From assembly GCA_036557185.1 (NCBI GenBank), contig DATBHZ010000105.1, positions 1 to 34,943 of the forward strand: DNA of 34,943 nucleotides. Reading direction: 5' to 3'. The DNA is from DATBHZ01 sp036557185 (GTDB lineage Bacteria > Actinomycetota > Acidimicrobiia > IMCC26256 > JAENVU01). Positions 1 through 12,594 of the stretch are shown here, piece after piece (the first letter of the stretch is position 1; the number at the start of each line of letters is the position of its first letter). A program made the position numbers and the translations under genes. The notes under the pieces are model-generated. The model saw only the letters and a list, made by a program, of their open reading frames with translations. It was not told where the DNA came from and did not search any database.

Positions 1-180
1 ATGAAGGTGGGCTGCGCGATCTGGGTCGTGGCCGCCGCCGCGTGGTGGCTGTTCGACCTGCCGAACCTCTGGGGACCACCGGCCGGCTTCGGCTTGTTCG
101 CGTTCTCGATGATCGGTGCCGGGCTGGTGTACCTGGCGTTCGCGATCGCGCCGTCGGCGTTGCCGGCTACCGAAGCCTGA
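1..180 (+). CDS. Small two-helix membrane protein (5' end uncertain)
   Basis: A 59-residue reading frame starts with ATG at the first base of the window and ends in TGA. It is almost entirely hydrophobic: a first membrane segment (about residues 5-20), a short loop containing Trp, Pro and Gly, then a second segment (about residues 30-52). Because the frame begins exactly at the window edge, the ATG may be internal and the true gene may be longer. Its last 14 bases overlap the end of the convergent alpha-mannosidase gene. I do not recognise a family; two-helix proteins of this size are common in actinomycetes and usually have no assigned role. The hydrophobic pattern and high GC at third positions support it as real. 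Confidence 0.55.
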   Translation: MKVGCAIWVVAAAAWWLFDLPNLWGPPAGFGLFAFSMIGAGLVYLAFAIAPSALPATEA

Positions 181-2734
181 CCGAACGGAGCTGGTGCGCG
201 CCGACTGTCAGCCGCACGGTCCGATCCTCGAACATGACGTCACCGCCGTCGTCCGTCTCGTCCAACCGAACACCGCGCGCGGTGCGAACCGGGAGGTCGA
301 CGCGCAGCTCACCGTCGATCGGTGTGTCGGTCGGGTTCAGGACGCGCACGATGATGCCGTCGTCGTCCTCCGCGGGCTTGAGCGCCGAGAGCACGAGCGA
401 CGCCGGTACCAGGCCGACCAGCGATGTTCCGGGTTGCACGATCGGTGTGTCGCCTGCCGCGACGGCGCGCACGCCGAGCTCGTCGGCTCTCGCGTGCGCC
501 GCCAGCCCGGGGTCGTCGGCGAGCCGGAGGGACAGGTCGGCGCTGATCCCGAAGTGGCACTGCGCGTCGGGGGTCGGCAGCCCGGGCCCGGCGGGTACCG
601 GACGCGTCGTGAGATCCATGCGTGCGAGCCAGCCCACGGCCCGCACCACGGTGATCGCGATCACACCGTCCTTGGTGACCTCGGCCTCGGGGAGCCCCGG
701 CGCCACGACGGCAAGACCGTTCGCGGCGACGAACCCCTGCTGGGGGAACGTCTGGGGAGCCGGATGCTCCCAACCGGACGCGTCCGGCGGCTCGGTCGTC
801 CGCGATGCAACGTCGAACGTGGTCGCCGCCGCGAACGTCTCCACCGGGGCGCCGGTGGGGAAGAGCAGCCGGAGCCGGTGGTCGTCGGCCGGGTTGTCGA
901 CCTCGACGTGGAGGTCGACACGCTCGATGCCCGGTACGACGCGCGCGACGGTCGTCACGGTCACCGGGACCGTGACATCCGACCGGCCACGGTGTGCCGC
1001 GTCGAGGGCCGCCGGCACCGCCAGCACGCGCGTGATCTGCAATTGCTGAATTCCTGACGGGTGCACGGCGCGCTCGATCGAGACGGACTCGATCGGCGCC
1101 GGGGAGTCTTCCGCGACCGGGTCGAAGTCGTACGTGTCGCCGCGATCGCCGACGTCTTCCAAGCCGCACAGCCCGGTGAAGGTCGTGCCGCCGAGGCGGA
1201 CGGTGAGCGTGCCGTCGTCGGCCGCGGCGACCGACACCTCACCGGCGACGATCTTCCTGCCGTCGTCGACCACGTCGGAGTGCTCCTCGCTCGGCGCGAG
1301 GTGCACGCGCTTGTACCCGTACGCAGGGATGTCGGCCACCACGAGCTCGACGTCTACGGGCGGCCACGCGTCGAGCAAGCGCACACGGCCCGGGTCGTCG
1401 GAGATGATCACGCGCGCCGGCGCGCCGTCGGCGGTGTATCCCTGCACCGACCCGCCGACGAGCGCCATCGGGTGCACGTCCTGCTCCATGTCCGACATGC
1501 GGAACACGGGCACTCCGTCGAGCGCGATGCGCACGATCTCGGTGCGCGGGAACGGGCTCGGGTTGAACACCGCGTAGTCGAGCTCGGTGTTCCACGGGGT
1601 CTTGCGCTCCTCGCCCAGACCGGCGAGACGCTCGAGCACGCGCGCCGTCGTCTGCTCGCCGAGCTCGATCGCCGTGTCGTAGCGCGCCTGCATCTGCTGG
1701 TGGACACGGTCCTGCGAGCAGCCGCAGATCGAGTCGTGCGCCTGGTTGGGCAGCAGCGCACGCCACGCAGCGCGCACCGACGGGTGCTCGTTCGGAAGAC
1801 CGAGCGCGAGCCCGATCGCCGTCCACGGCTCGGCCCAACCCTCGAGCCCGCCCTCGGCGGCGCGGTTACGGAGCTTGAGGTCGAGGTGGGTGGACCACAC
1901 ACCGGGCAGCAGGTTGGCAATCCTCCCGCCGACGAGCTCGCCGCGGAACACGCGGCGATCCGCGAGATCGATCTCGTCACGCAGCTCGTCGAGCACCCCG
2001 CGCGCGATCCGCCGACCGGTGCGCGCCGTGATCGCCTCCGCGACGGCGGCGGTGTGCGCGTCGGGGAGCGCGTGGTCGATTCCGTTCATGAGCACCACTG
2101 GCGCACCCGGGACGTCGCCGATCCGCTCGAGCACTCCTTCGACCGCCTTGGCGGCGCGCTCGGCGTCGGGATTCAAGTTCGCGGCGGCGAAGTACCCGCG
2201 CCCGAGGTGGTACGCGGTGACCTCGGAGCCGTCGCTCGCCTGCCAGGTGTAGATCGGGCCCAGCTCGTCCAGCTCGTTGCCGTTGCCGCGCCAGTACACG
2301 AACGGCCCGAGCCCGAACCCCGCGAAGAGCTGCGGGAACTGGCCCGGGTGCCCGAACGAATCGGGCGTGTACGCCACCTCCGAGACCCGCCCGAGCTGCG
2401 ACGCGACACGACGGCCCTCGAGCAGGTTCCGCACGTGTGCCTCACCCGACGGCAGCAACGAGTCGGGCTGCACGTACCAGGGTCCGACCGCCAGCCGGCC
2501 GGAAGCGATGGCCTCCGCGAGATCCGCGCGCCGGTGTGGCCGGACGAGGAGGTAGTCCTCGATCACGATCGCCTGGCCGTCGAGCAGGAACTTCCAGCCG
2601 GGGTCCTCGTCGAGCAACGCGAGCACGCGGTCCACGGTGTCGACGAGGCGAGCGCGGAACGCCTCGAACGTGCGGTACCACTCGCGGTCCCAGTGGGTAT
2701 GCGAGACGAGCAGGACGTCGGGGCGGTCCGCCAT
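167..2734 (-). CDS. Glycoside hydrolase family 38 alpha-mannosidase
   Basis: An 855-residue protein, close in length to the bacterial alpha-mannosidase/mannosylglycerate hydrolase group (E. coli MngB is about 880). The GH38 catalytic domain begins at once: the motif HTHWDREWY (residues 12-20) gives the first zinc His and Asp (H14, D16), and YTPDSFGHP (about 121-129) carries the expected catalytic nucleophile D124. Further on, NQAHDSICGCSQD is the conserved zinc-His segment seen in MngB-like enzymes. The remaining C-terminal half fits the middle and beta-sandwich domains. GH38 enzymes retain configuration while releasing alpha-linked mannose; the substrate here (glycan or mannosylglycerate) cannot be told. 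No signal peptide is seen, so it is probably cytoplasmic. It lies 12 bases after the Lhr helicase gene and may be co-transcribed with it. No sugar transporter is nearby. Confidence 0.9.
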   Translation of the reverse strand: MADRPDVLLVSHTHWDREWYRTFEAFRARLVDTVDRVLALLDEDPGWKFLLDGQAIVIEDYLLVRPHRRADLAEAIASGRLAVGPWYVQPDSLLPSGEAHVRNLLEGRRVASQLGRVSEVAYTPDSFGHPGQFPQLFAGFGLGPFVYWRGNGNELDELGPIYTWQASDGSEVTAYHLGRGYFAAANLNPDAERAAKAVEGVLERIGDVPGAPVVLMNGIDHALPDAHTAAVAEAITARTGRRIARGVLDELRDEIDLADRRVFRGELVGGRIANLLPGVWSTHLDLKLRNRAAEGGLEGWAEPWTAIGLALGLPNEHPSVRAAWRALLPNQAHDSICGCSQDRVHQQMQARYDTAIELGEQTTARVLERLAGLGEERKTPWNTELDYAVFNPSPFPRTEIVRIALDGVPVFRMSDMEQDVHPMALVGGSVQGYTADGAPARVIISDDPGRVRLLDAWPPVDVELVVADIPAYGYKRVHLAPSEEHSDVVDDGRKIVAGEVSVAAADDGTLTVRLGGTTFTGLCGLEDVGDRGDTYDFDPVAEDSPAPIESVSIERAVHPSGIQQLQITRVLAVPAALDAAHRGRSDVTVPVTVTTVARVVPGIERVDLHVEVDNPADDHRLRLLFPTGAPVETFAAATTFDVASRTTEPPDASGWEHPAPQTFPQQGFVAANGLAVVAPGLPEAEVTKDGVIAITVVRAVGWLARMDLTTRPVPAGPGLPTPDAQCHFGISADLSLRLADDPGLAAHARADELGVRAVAAGDTPIVQPGTSLVGLVPASLVLSALKPAEDDDGIIVRVLNPTDTPIDGELRVDLPVRTARGVRLDETDDGGDVMFEDRTVRLTVGAHQLRSVRLR

Positions 2735-2746
2735 GAGGCCGCGACG

Positions 2747-7156
<4,410 letters not shown>

Positions 7157-7177
7157 GGTACCGCCGGGGTGTGACGC

Positions 7178-8713
7178 CTATCGCGGGACTTGCGGGGCAG
7201 CGCCGTTCGGGGTGAACACCACGACTCCGTCGGGTGCTCCCTGCGGGGCCGTCCCGGTGCCGAAGACGACGGCGTTCCCCACAACGGCGATCCCGGACCA
7301 GCTCGGAACGTCGAGCGGCAGCGCGGTGATCAGGGACCCGCTGGCCGCGTCGCGGATCTCGACGCGCGCATCGAATGCGACGCCGTTGAACGTCATACCC
7401 CCGGCAACGGTCGTCGGAGCGAAGGACGGGGAATTGCTCTGCTCGTAGGCGATCGCGCCGGTGGCCGCATCGAACGCGTGGACCGAAGGCTCCTGGATCG
7501 GCGTGTCGGCCGGATTGCTCGGATCGCAGACCTGCGGGCCGTTGCTCTCGAACCGTCCGAAGTCACCGACTGCCGTCGAGCCGTAGACGCGGTGGCCGTC
7601 GTACGCCGTGGTCCCGATGAAACCGCCGGAGAAGCCGCCGAACACCACGTTGGCCGACCACAGCTGCTGTCCGGTGCGCGGATCGAGGGAGTAGTACGTC
7701 CCGTCCTTGCCGCCGACCCCGAGGAAGGTGGTGTGGCCGAACCGGTCGACGCCGGCGTTCGCGGTCGCGCCGAAGTCGAGGTCGCACAGCACGTCGTGGC
7801 GCGGCGGCTGGTACTGCCACGCGATCGTTCCGTCGCTCACGCGCACGGCGATGATCGACTCGCTCATCGGAGGCGGGTTCTGGAAGTGGCAGTCCGCCGT
7901 GTCGAACACGACGAGCCCGAGGTCGGGGAGGACCGTGCCAGAGGACCAGACGTTCCCGCAGCCATCGTCGAGGATGGTGCCGTTGGTGTCGACGTCAGTC
8001 TCGAGCGTCCAGACGGGATCCCCCGTCTGCAGGGACGCCGCCACGACGTAGCCGCGCTTGGGCCGGTCGCCGTCGGCCGAGACGCCGATGATGACCCTCC
8101 CGTCGACGACGACCGGTGAGGAGAAGATCCGCGTCTCGTCGTGCGCCGGATCCGGCGGCAAGTCAGGGCGGCCCGTGTAGGCGTGCTTCCACACGAGCCC
8201 GCCGGTGTGCGCGTCGAGCGCGTAGAGCGTGTAGCCGCCGCCGAAGATCACGAGGTCAGGGGTGCCGTGGCGGCCGGGCTCGTACCAGGCCGACGACGTG
8301 ACGAGCCCGCCGTCGGAGTCGATCGGGCGCGGGTCCACGCCCGGTTGCGGCTGGACCGCCGGCTGGGGATCGAGCTGGAACCTCCAGCGCAGGGCTCCGG
8401 TCTCGAGATCGAGCGCGTAGAAGTAGCCGTCCCACGAGCCGACGTAGACCGTCCCGTGCACGACGGTCGGTGTCGCGGTCACTGCATCGCCCGTCGGGAA
8501 CTCCCAAGCCTTCGCGAGCGTCGGCGCTTGCGCCGGCGTGAGCGTGGTGGGGGCGGAGAACGGGTGCTGCGCGCTCCGGCCGTAGGACGGCCAGTCCCAG
8601 CGGCCGATGGCGCCGTCGAACGGTGGCCGGCGAAGGTGTCCGAGGTTCGCGCACGCGGCGGACGAGAGCGCGACAAGGAGCGCCACCATGCACGTCCGTC
8701 GCAACCTGCTCAT
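7178..8713 (-). CDS. Secreted PQQ-like beta-propeller lipoprotein
   Basis: 511 residues from the ATG at 8713; a TTG four codons upstream (8725) is possible but would overlap the preceding stop. The N-terminus is a signal peptide: Arg-rich start, hydrophobic core, then SSAAC with C21 as the probable lipidated cysteine (position -3 is Ser, slightly off consensus). The rest consists of repeats typical of PQQ-binding-like (BamB/quinoprotein) beta-propellers, with units such as GTVYVGSWDGYFYALDLETG and LYALDAHTGGLVWKH. I see no CXXCH haem motif, so polyvinyl-alcohol dehydrogenase with a built-in cytochrome is unlikely. Actual PQQ binding is not shown. It follows another lipoprotein propeller gene by 8 bases, so both are probably one transcript acting at the outer face of the cell membrane. 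Role unknown. Confidence 0.8.
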   Translation of the reverse strand: MSRLRRTCMVALLVALSSAACANLGHLRRPPFDGAIGRWDWPSYGRSAQHPFSAPTTLTPAQAPTLAKAWEFPTGDAVTATPTVVHGTVYVGSWDGYFYALDLETGALRWRFQLDPQPAVQPQPGVDPRPIDSDGGLVTSSAWYEPGRHGTPDLVIFGGGYTLYALDAHTGGLVWKHAYTGRPDLPPDPAHDETRIFSSPVVVDGRVIIGVSADGDRPKRGYVVAASLQTGDPVWTLETDVDTNGTILDDGCGNVWSSGTVLPDLGLVVFDTADCHFQNPPPMSESIIAVRVSDGTIAWQYQPPRHDVLCDLDFGATANAGVDRFGHTTFLGVGGKDGTYYSLDPRTGQQLWSANVVFGGFSGGFIGTTAYDGHRVYGSTAVGDFGRFESNGPQVCDPSNPADTPIQEPSVHAFDAATGAIAYEQSNSPSFAPTTVAGGMTFNGVAFDARVEIRDAASGSLITALPLDVPSWSGIAVVGNAVVFGTGTAPQGAPDGVVVFTPNGAAPQVPR

Positions 8714-8721
8714 GTCGAACG

Positions 8722-10020
8722 TCAAGAGTTATTGCGGAACGGGCACACCTCGCGCCCCGGATCGCACACGGTGACGGAGGTCGGGAAGTCGTACCCGCTC
8801 GCGACCACCTCCGGTGTTCCCGGTTGGTCCCCATTCATCGGAACCCGCATCTCGCGGCCACCGAGGTTCGCCGGCCCGCAGCCGAGCAGCGGTGCGGAGC
8901 ACTGGATGTGGATGTCGGTGAAGTACAGCGTCCCGTCCGGGGCGAACGCCAGCCCGAACGGGTTGTAGCCGTTGGGATCCTGGCCGATGTCGGCGAGCGA
9001 CTCGCCGGGCACCGTGCCGTGCCCGGCGACGGGTTGCCCCGCATCGTCGAACCACTGGATGGCCGGATCGCCGAAGCTCGTGTCGACGGCCCAGCAGTGG
9101 CAGATGGGATCGCGGGCGATGCCGATCGGGAACGGCAGGTCCGTGAGCGAGCCCTGCACGAACACCGAGGTCTGGAGCAGGTTGCGCGGATAGAGCCCGT
9201 CGGGCCCGCATTGCGACGCGTTGCGTGGCAGCGAGCTGTGCAAGAAGCGCAGCACTCGGCCCGCGGGCAAGCCGTTCGCATCGATCGCACCTGCTTCGGT
9301 CACCATGAGGTCGTCCGTGTGCGGGTCGACCGCCAGGTCGCCAGGTTGGCGGAGGCCGCCGGTGCCGTCGACGTGGTGCGGTCCGTCGCCGCCCGCCGTC
9401 GGGCCGTCGACGACGCAGAACGACCTGTAATCCGGCGCGAACCACTCGATGATGCGGCCGTTGTCCGGCGGCGGGAAGTCGCCCTGAGCCGTCCCGAGAT
9501 CGGACGCGAACAAGTTCGCCTCGTGGTCGAACGCGCAGCCGGTCATGGTCCCGTTGTTGTTGAAGTTGCTGCCTTCGACGCCTCCGCCCGGCGTGCTGTC
9601 GGGCGGGATGTCGCCGCCGAGCGTCTGGCCGGGGAGCGCGTACTTTCCGGGCACGTAGATGGTCTGCCCCGTGAAGTGGCCGTGACGGTCGTAGAGCTCC
9701 TCACCGACCGGAGGGTTCTTGTACGGGAGGAGGCCGCCGGGGTTGTTCTGTGACGGCAGGGTCGGGTTGTAGCCGACGACGAACCGTCCGGAGCCGTCGG
9801 GCACGATGCACAGCTGGCCGTTTGGATCCCATGGCGGGATGAGCTGGCCGAGCTGGCCCGAGGGCATCGACAGCTGGTCCTCTTCCTCGTTCTGGTCCCA
9901 GTAGACGAGGTAGTGCTTGCCGCTGGTTCCCCCGTGCGGATGGTGGAAGCGCGTGAGCCAGCTGCAGCCGGACAGCACGACCACCAGCAGCGCGATGCCT
10001 GCGCGAGCGCCCAGTCGCAT
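8722..10020 (-). CDS. Secreted NHL/SMP30-like beta-propeller lipoprotein
   Basis: 432 residues. The ATG at 10020 is chosen because a strong Shine-Dalgarno run (GGGGGGAGG) sits just upstream and the protein then begins with a classic lipoprotein signal: two Arg, a hydrophobic stretch, and lipobox LSGC (C19). Longer in-frame starts would add a low-complexity Arg/Ser-rich stretch that is not credible. The mature part has propeller-like repeats (PGDLAVDPHTDDL, FPIGIARDP, NPFGLAFAPDGTLYFTD) resembling NHL/SMP-30-type six-bladed propellers. Several cysteines (DPICHCW, CSAPLLGCGP, CDPGREVCP) suggest extracytoplasmic disulfides. It is the first gene of a two-gene unit with the PQQ-like propeller lipoprotein. 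No catalytic residues can be assigned; a binding or dehydrogenase-like role would be guesswork. Confidence 0.78.
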   Translation of the reverse strand: MRLGARAGIALLVVVLSGCSWLTRFHHPHGGTSGKHYLVYWDQNEEEDQLSMPSGQLGQLIPPWDPNGQLCIVPDGSGRFVVGYNPTLPSQNNPGGLLPYKNPPVGEELYDRHGHFTGQTIYVPGKYALPGQTLGGDIPPDSTPGGGVEGSNFNNNGTMTGCAFDHEANLFASDLGTAQGDFPPPDNGRIIEWFAPDYRSFCVVDGPTAGGDGPHHVDGTGGLRQPGDLAVDPHTDDLMVTEAGAIDANGLPAGRVLRFLHSSLPRNASQCGPDGLYPRNLLQTSVFVQGSLTDLPFPIGIARDPICHCWAVDTSFGDPAIQWFDDAGQPVAGHGTVPGESLADIGQDPNGYNPFGLAFAPDGTLYFTDIHIQCSAPLLGCGPANLGGREMRVPMNGDQPGTPEVVASGYDFPTSVTVCDPGREVCPFRNNS

Positions 10021-10105
10021 CGGAACCTCCCCCCAGATTCCCCGACGTCGGCGGGACGCTACCGTCCGCCCGCCTCCCCGACAAGGGCTCCTTCCGTCCG
10101 CGTGC

Positions 10106-11350
10106 TCAGCTCTCGACGGCGGGATCGAGCCCGAGGGCGATCTTCCCCACGTACTCGTAGACGTCGACGGGGGAGAGCGGCTGCATGAAGGGTCCGGCAC
10201 GCACGTCGCGATACAGGCGGGAGAGCTCGTTGCCGCTCATGTAGCCGGCACCGCCCGAGATGGTGAGCGCGCGATCGACGATCTCGATCGCCTTGCGGTT
10301 GACGGTGAGCTTCACGCACTGCAGCTCGCGGTTCACGTCGTGCAGCAGCTCGGTGTCGACGTCGGTGACCGGCATGTCCACGAACACCTCGTCGAGGAAC
10401 CGCCCGCCCCACGCGAGCAGCGCGCGGGCCGTCACCATGTCGACCTCCATCTCGGCGACCTGCTGCTGGATGGCGGCACGATCTGCGAGCGGCCGGTTGC
10501 TGGGCGCCTTCTTGCGTGTTCGGGCCATGTTCACGACCAGCTCGTACGCGCGTTCGGCGATCCCGAACATCGCGGCCACGAGCGGGAGCTGCGCAGCGGT
10601 CGCGATCGTGAGACTGAACATGTCGTCCTCGCCGAGCGGCGCGCCGCCGGGCAGCATGAGCGCCTCTTCGACGAAGCAGTCCTCGTACACGATGTCGTGG
10701 CTGCCCGACCCACGCATCCCGAGGGCGTCCCAGTTGCTCTTGATCTGCTGACCCGGCGTTCCGCGGGTCACGATCGCACCGACACGGCTGACGGACCCGT
10801 CGTCGTTCGTGATGCGGCCCGGTACGAAGAACAGATCGGCGACCTCGGAGAGCGTGCCGAAGATCTTGTGCCCGTTGAGCCGGTAGCCGCCGTCGGCCTT
10901 GGTGAACTCCGTGAGCGGGTGGCGGATGTCGGTTCCCGGCTCGGTGACGTTGGCCATCGCGACGGCGCCCGCGCCGAGGAGGCTCAGGAAGCCGCCGGAC
11001 ACCGCGGCCTGATCGTCGCCCAGCGCTTCTTGCAGCCGCCACGTGCGCGCGCCCATGAGGCAGAACGAGAGGTGCATCGCGGCCGCGATGGCGGTGGACC
11101 CGTCACCGCGCGCGAGGCGGTTCACGCCCGCGGCGTAGTCGTTGACCGACGTGAGCCCCCAGCCGCCGAACTCCCCGGGGACGGGCGCTGTGAGGAACCC
11201 GCTCGCCTTGAGCTCATCGAAGTTCTCGTGCGGGAAGGTGCCGTCGGCGTCGTGCTCGGCAGCGCGCTTCGCGAAATCGGCTGCGTGGCCTTCCGCCGTC
11301 TCGACGAACCGGCGGCCCGGTTCGGTGACGGGCTGCAGCTCCCAGTCCAT
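10106..11350 (-). CDS. Acyl-CoA dehydrogenase-fold flavoprotein, usual catalytic Glu replaced
   Basis: 414 residues with a good ribosome site (GGGAGG) before the ATG. The acyl-CoA dehydrogenase fold is clear: an N-terminal helical domain (FDELKASGFLTAPVPGEFGG), a middle beta domain (MANVTEPGTDIRHP and the RLNGHKIFGT segment), and a C-terminal helical domain ending in GGAGYMSGNELSRLYRDVRAG. In classical short/medium-chain enzymes the base is the Glu of an 'IYEGT'-like motif about ten residues after the conserved RD. Here the aligned segment reads RAGPFMQPL, which puts Gln (about Q390) at that place. The enzyme may use a base elsewhere, act as a non-dehydrogenase ACAD-fold protein (for example a flavin monooxygenase), or have a different substrate. 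It stands alone between the propeller pair and the DUF899 gene. FAD binding is inferred from the family. Confidence 0.85.
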   Translation of the reverse strand: MDWELQPVTEPGRRFVETAEGHAADFAKRAAEHDADGTFPHENFDELKASGFLTAPVPGEFGGWGLTSVNDYAAGVNRLARGDGSTAIAAAMHLSFCLMGARTWRLQEALGDDQAAVSGGFLSLLGAGAVAMANVTEPGTDIRHPLTEFTKADGGYRLNGHKIFGTLSEVADLFFVPGRITNDDGSVSRVGAIVTRGTPGQQIKSNWDALGMRGSGSHDIVYEDCFVEEALMLPGGAPLGEDDMFSLTIATAAQLPLVAAMFGIAERAYELVVNMARTRKKAPSNRPLADRAAIQQQVAEMEVDMVTARALLAWGGRFLDEVFVDMPVTDVDTELLHDVNRELQCVKLTVNRKAIEIVDRALTISGGAGYMSGNELSRLYRDVRAGPFMQPLSPVDVYEYVGKIALGLDPAVES

Positions 11351-11421
11351 TGCCGGCCTCCCGGGTCTGAGGTGCTCATCGTGGCTGGGCGCTGTCGAGC
11401 CGTCAATGGGGTGCGACGAGC

Positions 11422-11437
11422 GCCACCCCGCGGTGGC
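11422..11437. terminator. Possible hairpin terminator downstream of the DUF899 gene
   Basis: A perfect 6-bp stem (GCCACC/GGTGGC) with a 4-base loop lies 20-35 bases beyond the stop of the DUF899 gene and upstream of the acyl-CoA dehydrogenase gene. There is no T-run, so it could simply be a GC-rich chance hairpin. Confidence 0.25.
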
Positions 11438-11456
11438 CGTCGATGTGTCGCTTGGC

Positions 11457-12146
11457 TCAGTCGCGGTAGGCGTCGTGGCGGGAGAGCCAGGCCATCGTGT
11501 GCGGGAGGCCGTCCTCGTCCCGGCCCTTCGCGGTCAGGTCGAGCAGCTGGTACGCGCCGTTGAACACGTCGAGACCGCGCGCGTACGCCGAGTAGGTGTG
11601 GAACACGACGCCGTCCTGCATCGCGAACGCGCTCACTCCGGCGTGCTCCTCGAACGGCTCGGGCAGCGTGCGGAAGTTGTGGGTCGACGAGCTCGAGACG
11701 CAGAAGTCGGTGTTGAAGTCGGACCGTGCGGACGAGACCCATGGAAACGTCCACCCCATGCGCGCGCGGTAGGCCTCGAGCTTGTCGAGGGACGCGGTCG
11801 ACACAGCGGTGAAGCTCGTGTCGCGGTGCGCGAGATGGATCGCGATCCCGTTGAAGTTGTCGGCCCAGAACGAGCAGCTCGGGCAGCCCTCTTCCCAGTC
11901 CGTGCCGAACATGAAGTGGTAGACGACGAGCTGGCCGCGCCCGTCGAACAGATCGGCGAGCGTGCGCGTGCCCTGTGGCGTGTCGAACTCGTAGGGCTTC
12001 TCGACGCGCACCCACGGCAACGCGCGGCGTTGCGCGGCGAGCGCGTCGGCGCGGCGCGTCTGCTCCTTCTCCGCTTCGAGCAGCTCGAGACGCGCGCGGA
12101 GCCACTCGTCACGCGTGCCGATCTTCGGGGTCGTATTCGTGCTCAT
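11457..12146 (-). CDS. DUF899 thioredoxin-like family protein
   Basis: 229 residues, preceded by a very good ribosome site (GAGGAGG, about 5 bases before ATG). The sequence matches the DUF899 family: an N-terminal charged helix with DEWLRARLELLEAEK, the WVRVEKPYEF segment, the strand LVVYHFMFG, and EEGCPSCSFWADN with a CXXC-type pair C88/C91 where thioredoxin-fold proteins have their active site. The central FTAVSTASLDKLEAYRARMGW segment and the C-terminal HDAYRD are also typical. The biochemical role of the family is not established; the fold suggests redox or peroxide-related activity. It is divergent from an ArsR-AHSA1 pair. DUF899, ArsR and AHSA1 genes are commonly found together in actinomycetes, so shared control by the ArsR repressor is plausible. 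Confidence 0.88.
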   Translation of the reverse strand: MSTNTTPKIGTRDEWLRARLELLEAEKEQTRRADALAAQRRALPWVRVEKPYEFDTPQGTRTLADLFDGRGQLVVYHFMFGTDWEEGCPSCSFWADNFNGIAIHLAHRDTSFTAVSTASLDKLEAYRARMGWTFPWVSSARSDFNTDFCVSSSSTHNFRTLPEPFEEHAGVSAFAMQDGVVFHTYSAYARGLDVFNGAYQLLDLTAKGRDEDGLPHTMAWLSRHDAYRD

Positions 12147-12181
12147 CGGTCCTCCTCGGGATTCCCGGAGATTCGCGCTTG

Positions 12182-12195
12182 CGCTCTTCCGATCT
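12182..12195 (+). other. 14-base exact match to the 3' end of the Illumina read-1 adapter
   Basis: The sequence CGCTCTTCCGATCT equals the last 14 bases of the standard TruSeq read-1 adapter; bases further upstream do not match. It lies in the DUF899/arsR intergenic gap and ends exactly where the ArsR-type palindrome begins. It may be a trimmed adapter remnant marking an assembly join, or a coincidence in GC-rich DNA. Confidence 0.4.
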
Positions 12196-12215
12196 ATGTA
12201 AGAGAATACTTACAT
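12196..12215 (+). promoter_or_regulatory. Palindromic operator over the arsR start (probable autorepression site)
   Basis: A perfect 7-bp inverted repeat, ATGTAAG and CTTACAT, flanks a 6-base AT-rich centre. It is the most AT-rich patch of the area and its right end overlaps the first two bases of the arsR ATG at 12214. ArsR/SmtB-family repressors bind such dyads. A possible -10 (GAGAAT, 12202-12207) ends six bases before the ATG and a weak -35 (TTGCGC, 12179-12184) lies 17 bases upstream, which would give a leaderless arsR transcript blocked by bound repressor. The promoter elements are weak matches. Confidence 0.6.
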
Positions 12216-12594
12216 GCCAGTTGCGGCGATGCCACCCCGAACCTCACCGAGGATCGATCTGGTTGCGCAGGCGCTGGCCGACGGGACGCGCCGGGAGCTG
12301 CTCCAGCTGGTGCACAGCGATGAGCAGCCGGCGGGGGAGCTGGCGGCCAGGTTCCCGCAGATGAGCAGGCCGGCCGTCTCGCAGCACCTGCGCGTGCTGC
12401 AGGACGCAGGGCTCGTGACCGTACGGCCCGACGGCAACCGGCGGCTCTACCGGGCTCGCCCCGAGGGGTTGACAGAGATGTGGCAGTACGTCGACGCCAT
12501 GTGGTCGAGCAAGTTGGCACGGCTGAAGGAAGTTGCGGAGGACACCGAGCGGCGCAAGCGCTCTGCTCGACCCGAACGTGGGAGGAAGCGATGA
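12214..12594 (+). CDS. ArsR-family winged-helix transcriptional repressor
   Basis: 126 residues. The winged helix is plain: RIDLVAQALADGTRRELLQLV, then GELAARFPQMSRPAVSQHLRVL (recognition helix) and DAGLVTVRPDGNRRLYRARPEG (wing), followed by a basic C-terminal tail. There is no CXC or other obvious metal-binding cysteine motif, so it belongs to the non-metal ArsR group often paired with SRPBCC/AHSA1 genes rather than to arsenic sensors. The ATG at 12214 is overlapped by the palindrome just upstream and has no Shine-Dalgarno, consistent with a leaderless message; M6 (12229) is an alternative start. Its stop overlaps the next start as ATGA, so the two genes are translationally coupled. Likely targets are its own operon and perhaps the divergent DUF899 gene. 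Confidence 0.9.
   Translation: MPVAAMPPRTSPRIDLVAQALADGTRRELLQLVHSDEQPAGELAARFPQMSRPAVSQHLRVLQDAGLVTVRPDGNRRLYRARPEGLTEMWQYVDAMWSSKLARLKEVAEDTERRKRSARPERGRKR

Noticed and set aside
7178..8713. Polyvinyl alcohol dehydrogenase
   Set aside because: The propeller repeats fit, but there is no CXXCH haem motif, so only a general PQQ-like propeller call is justified.
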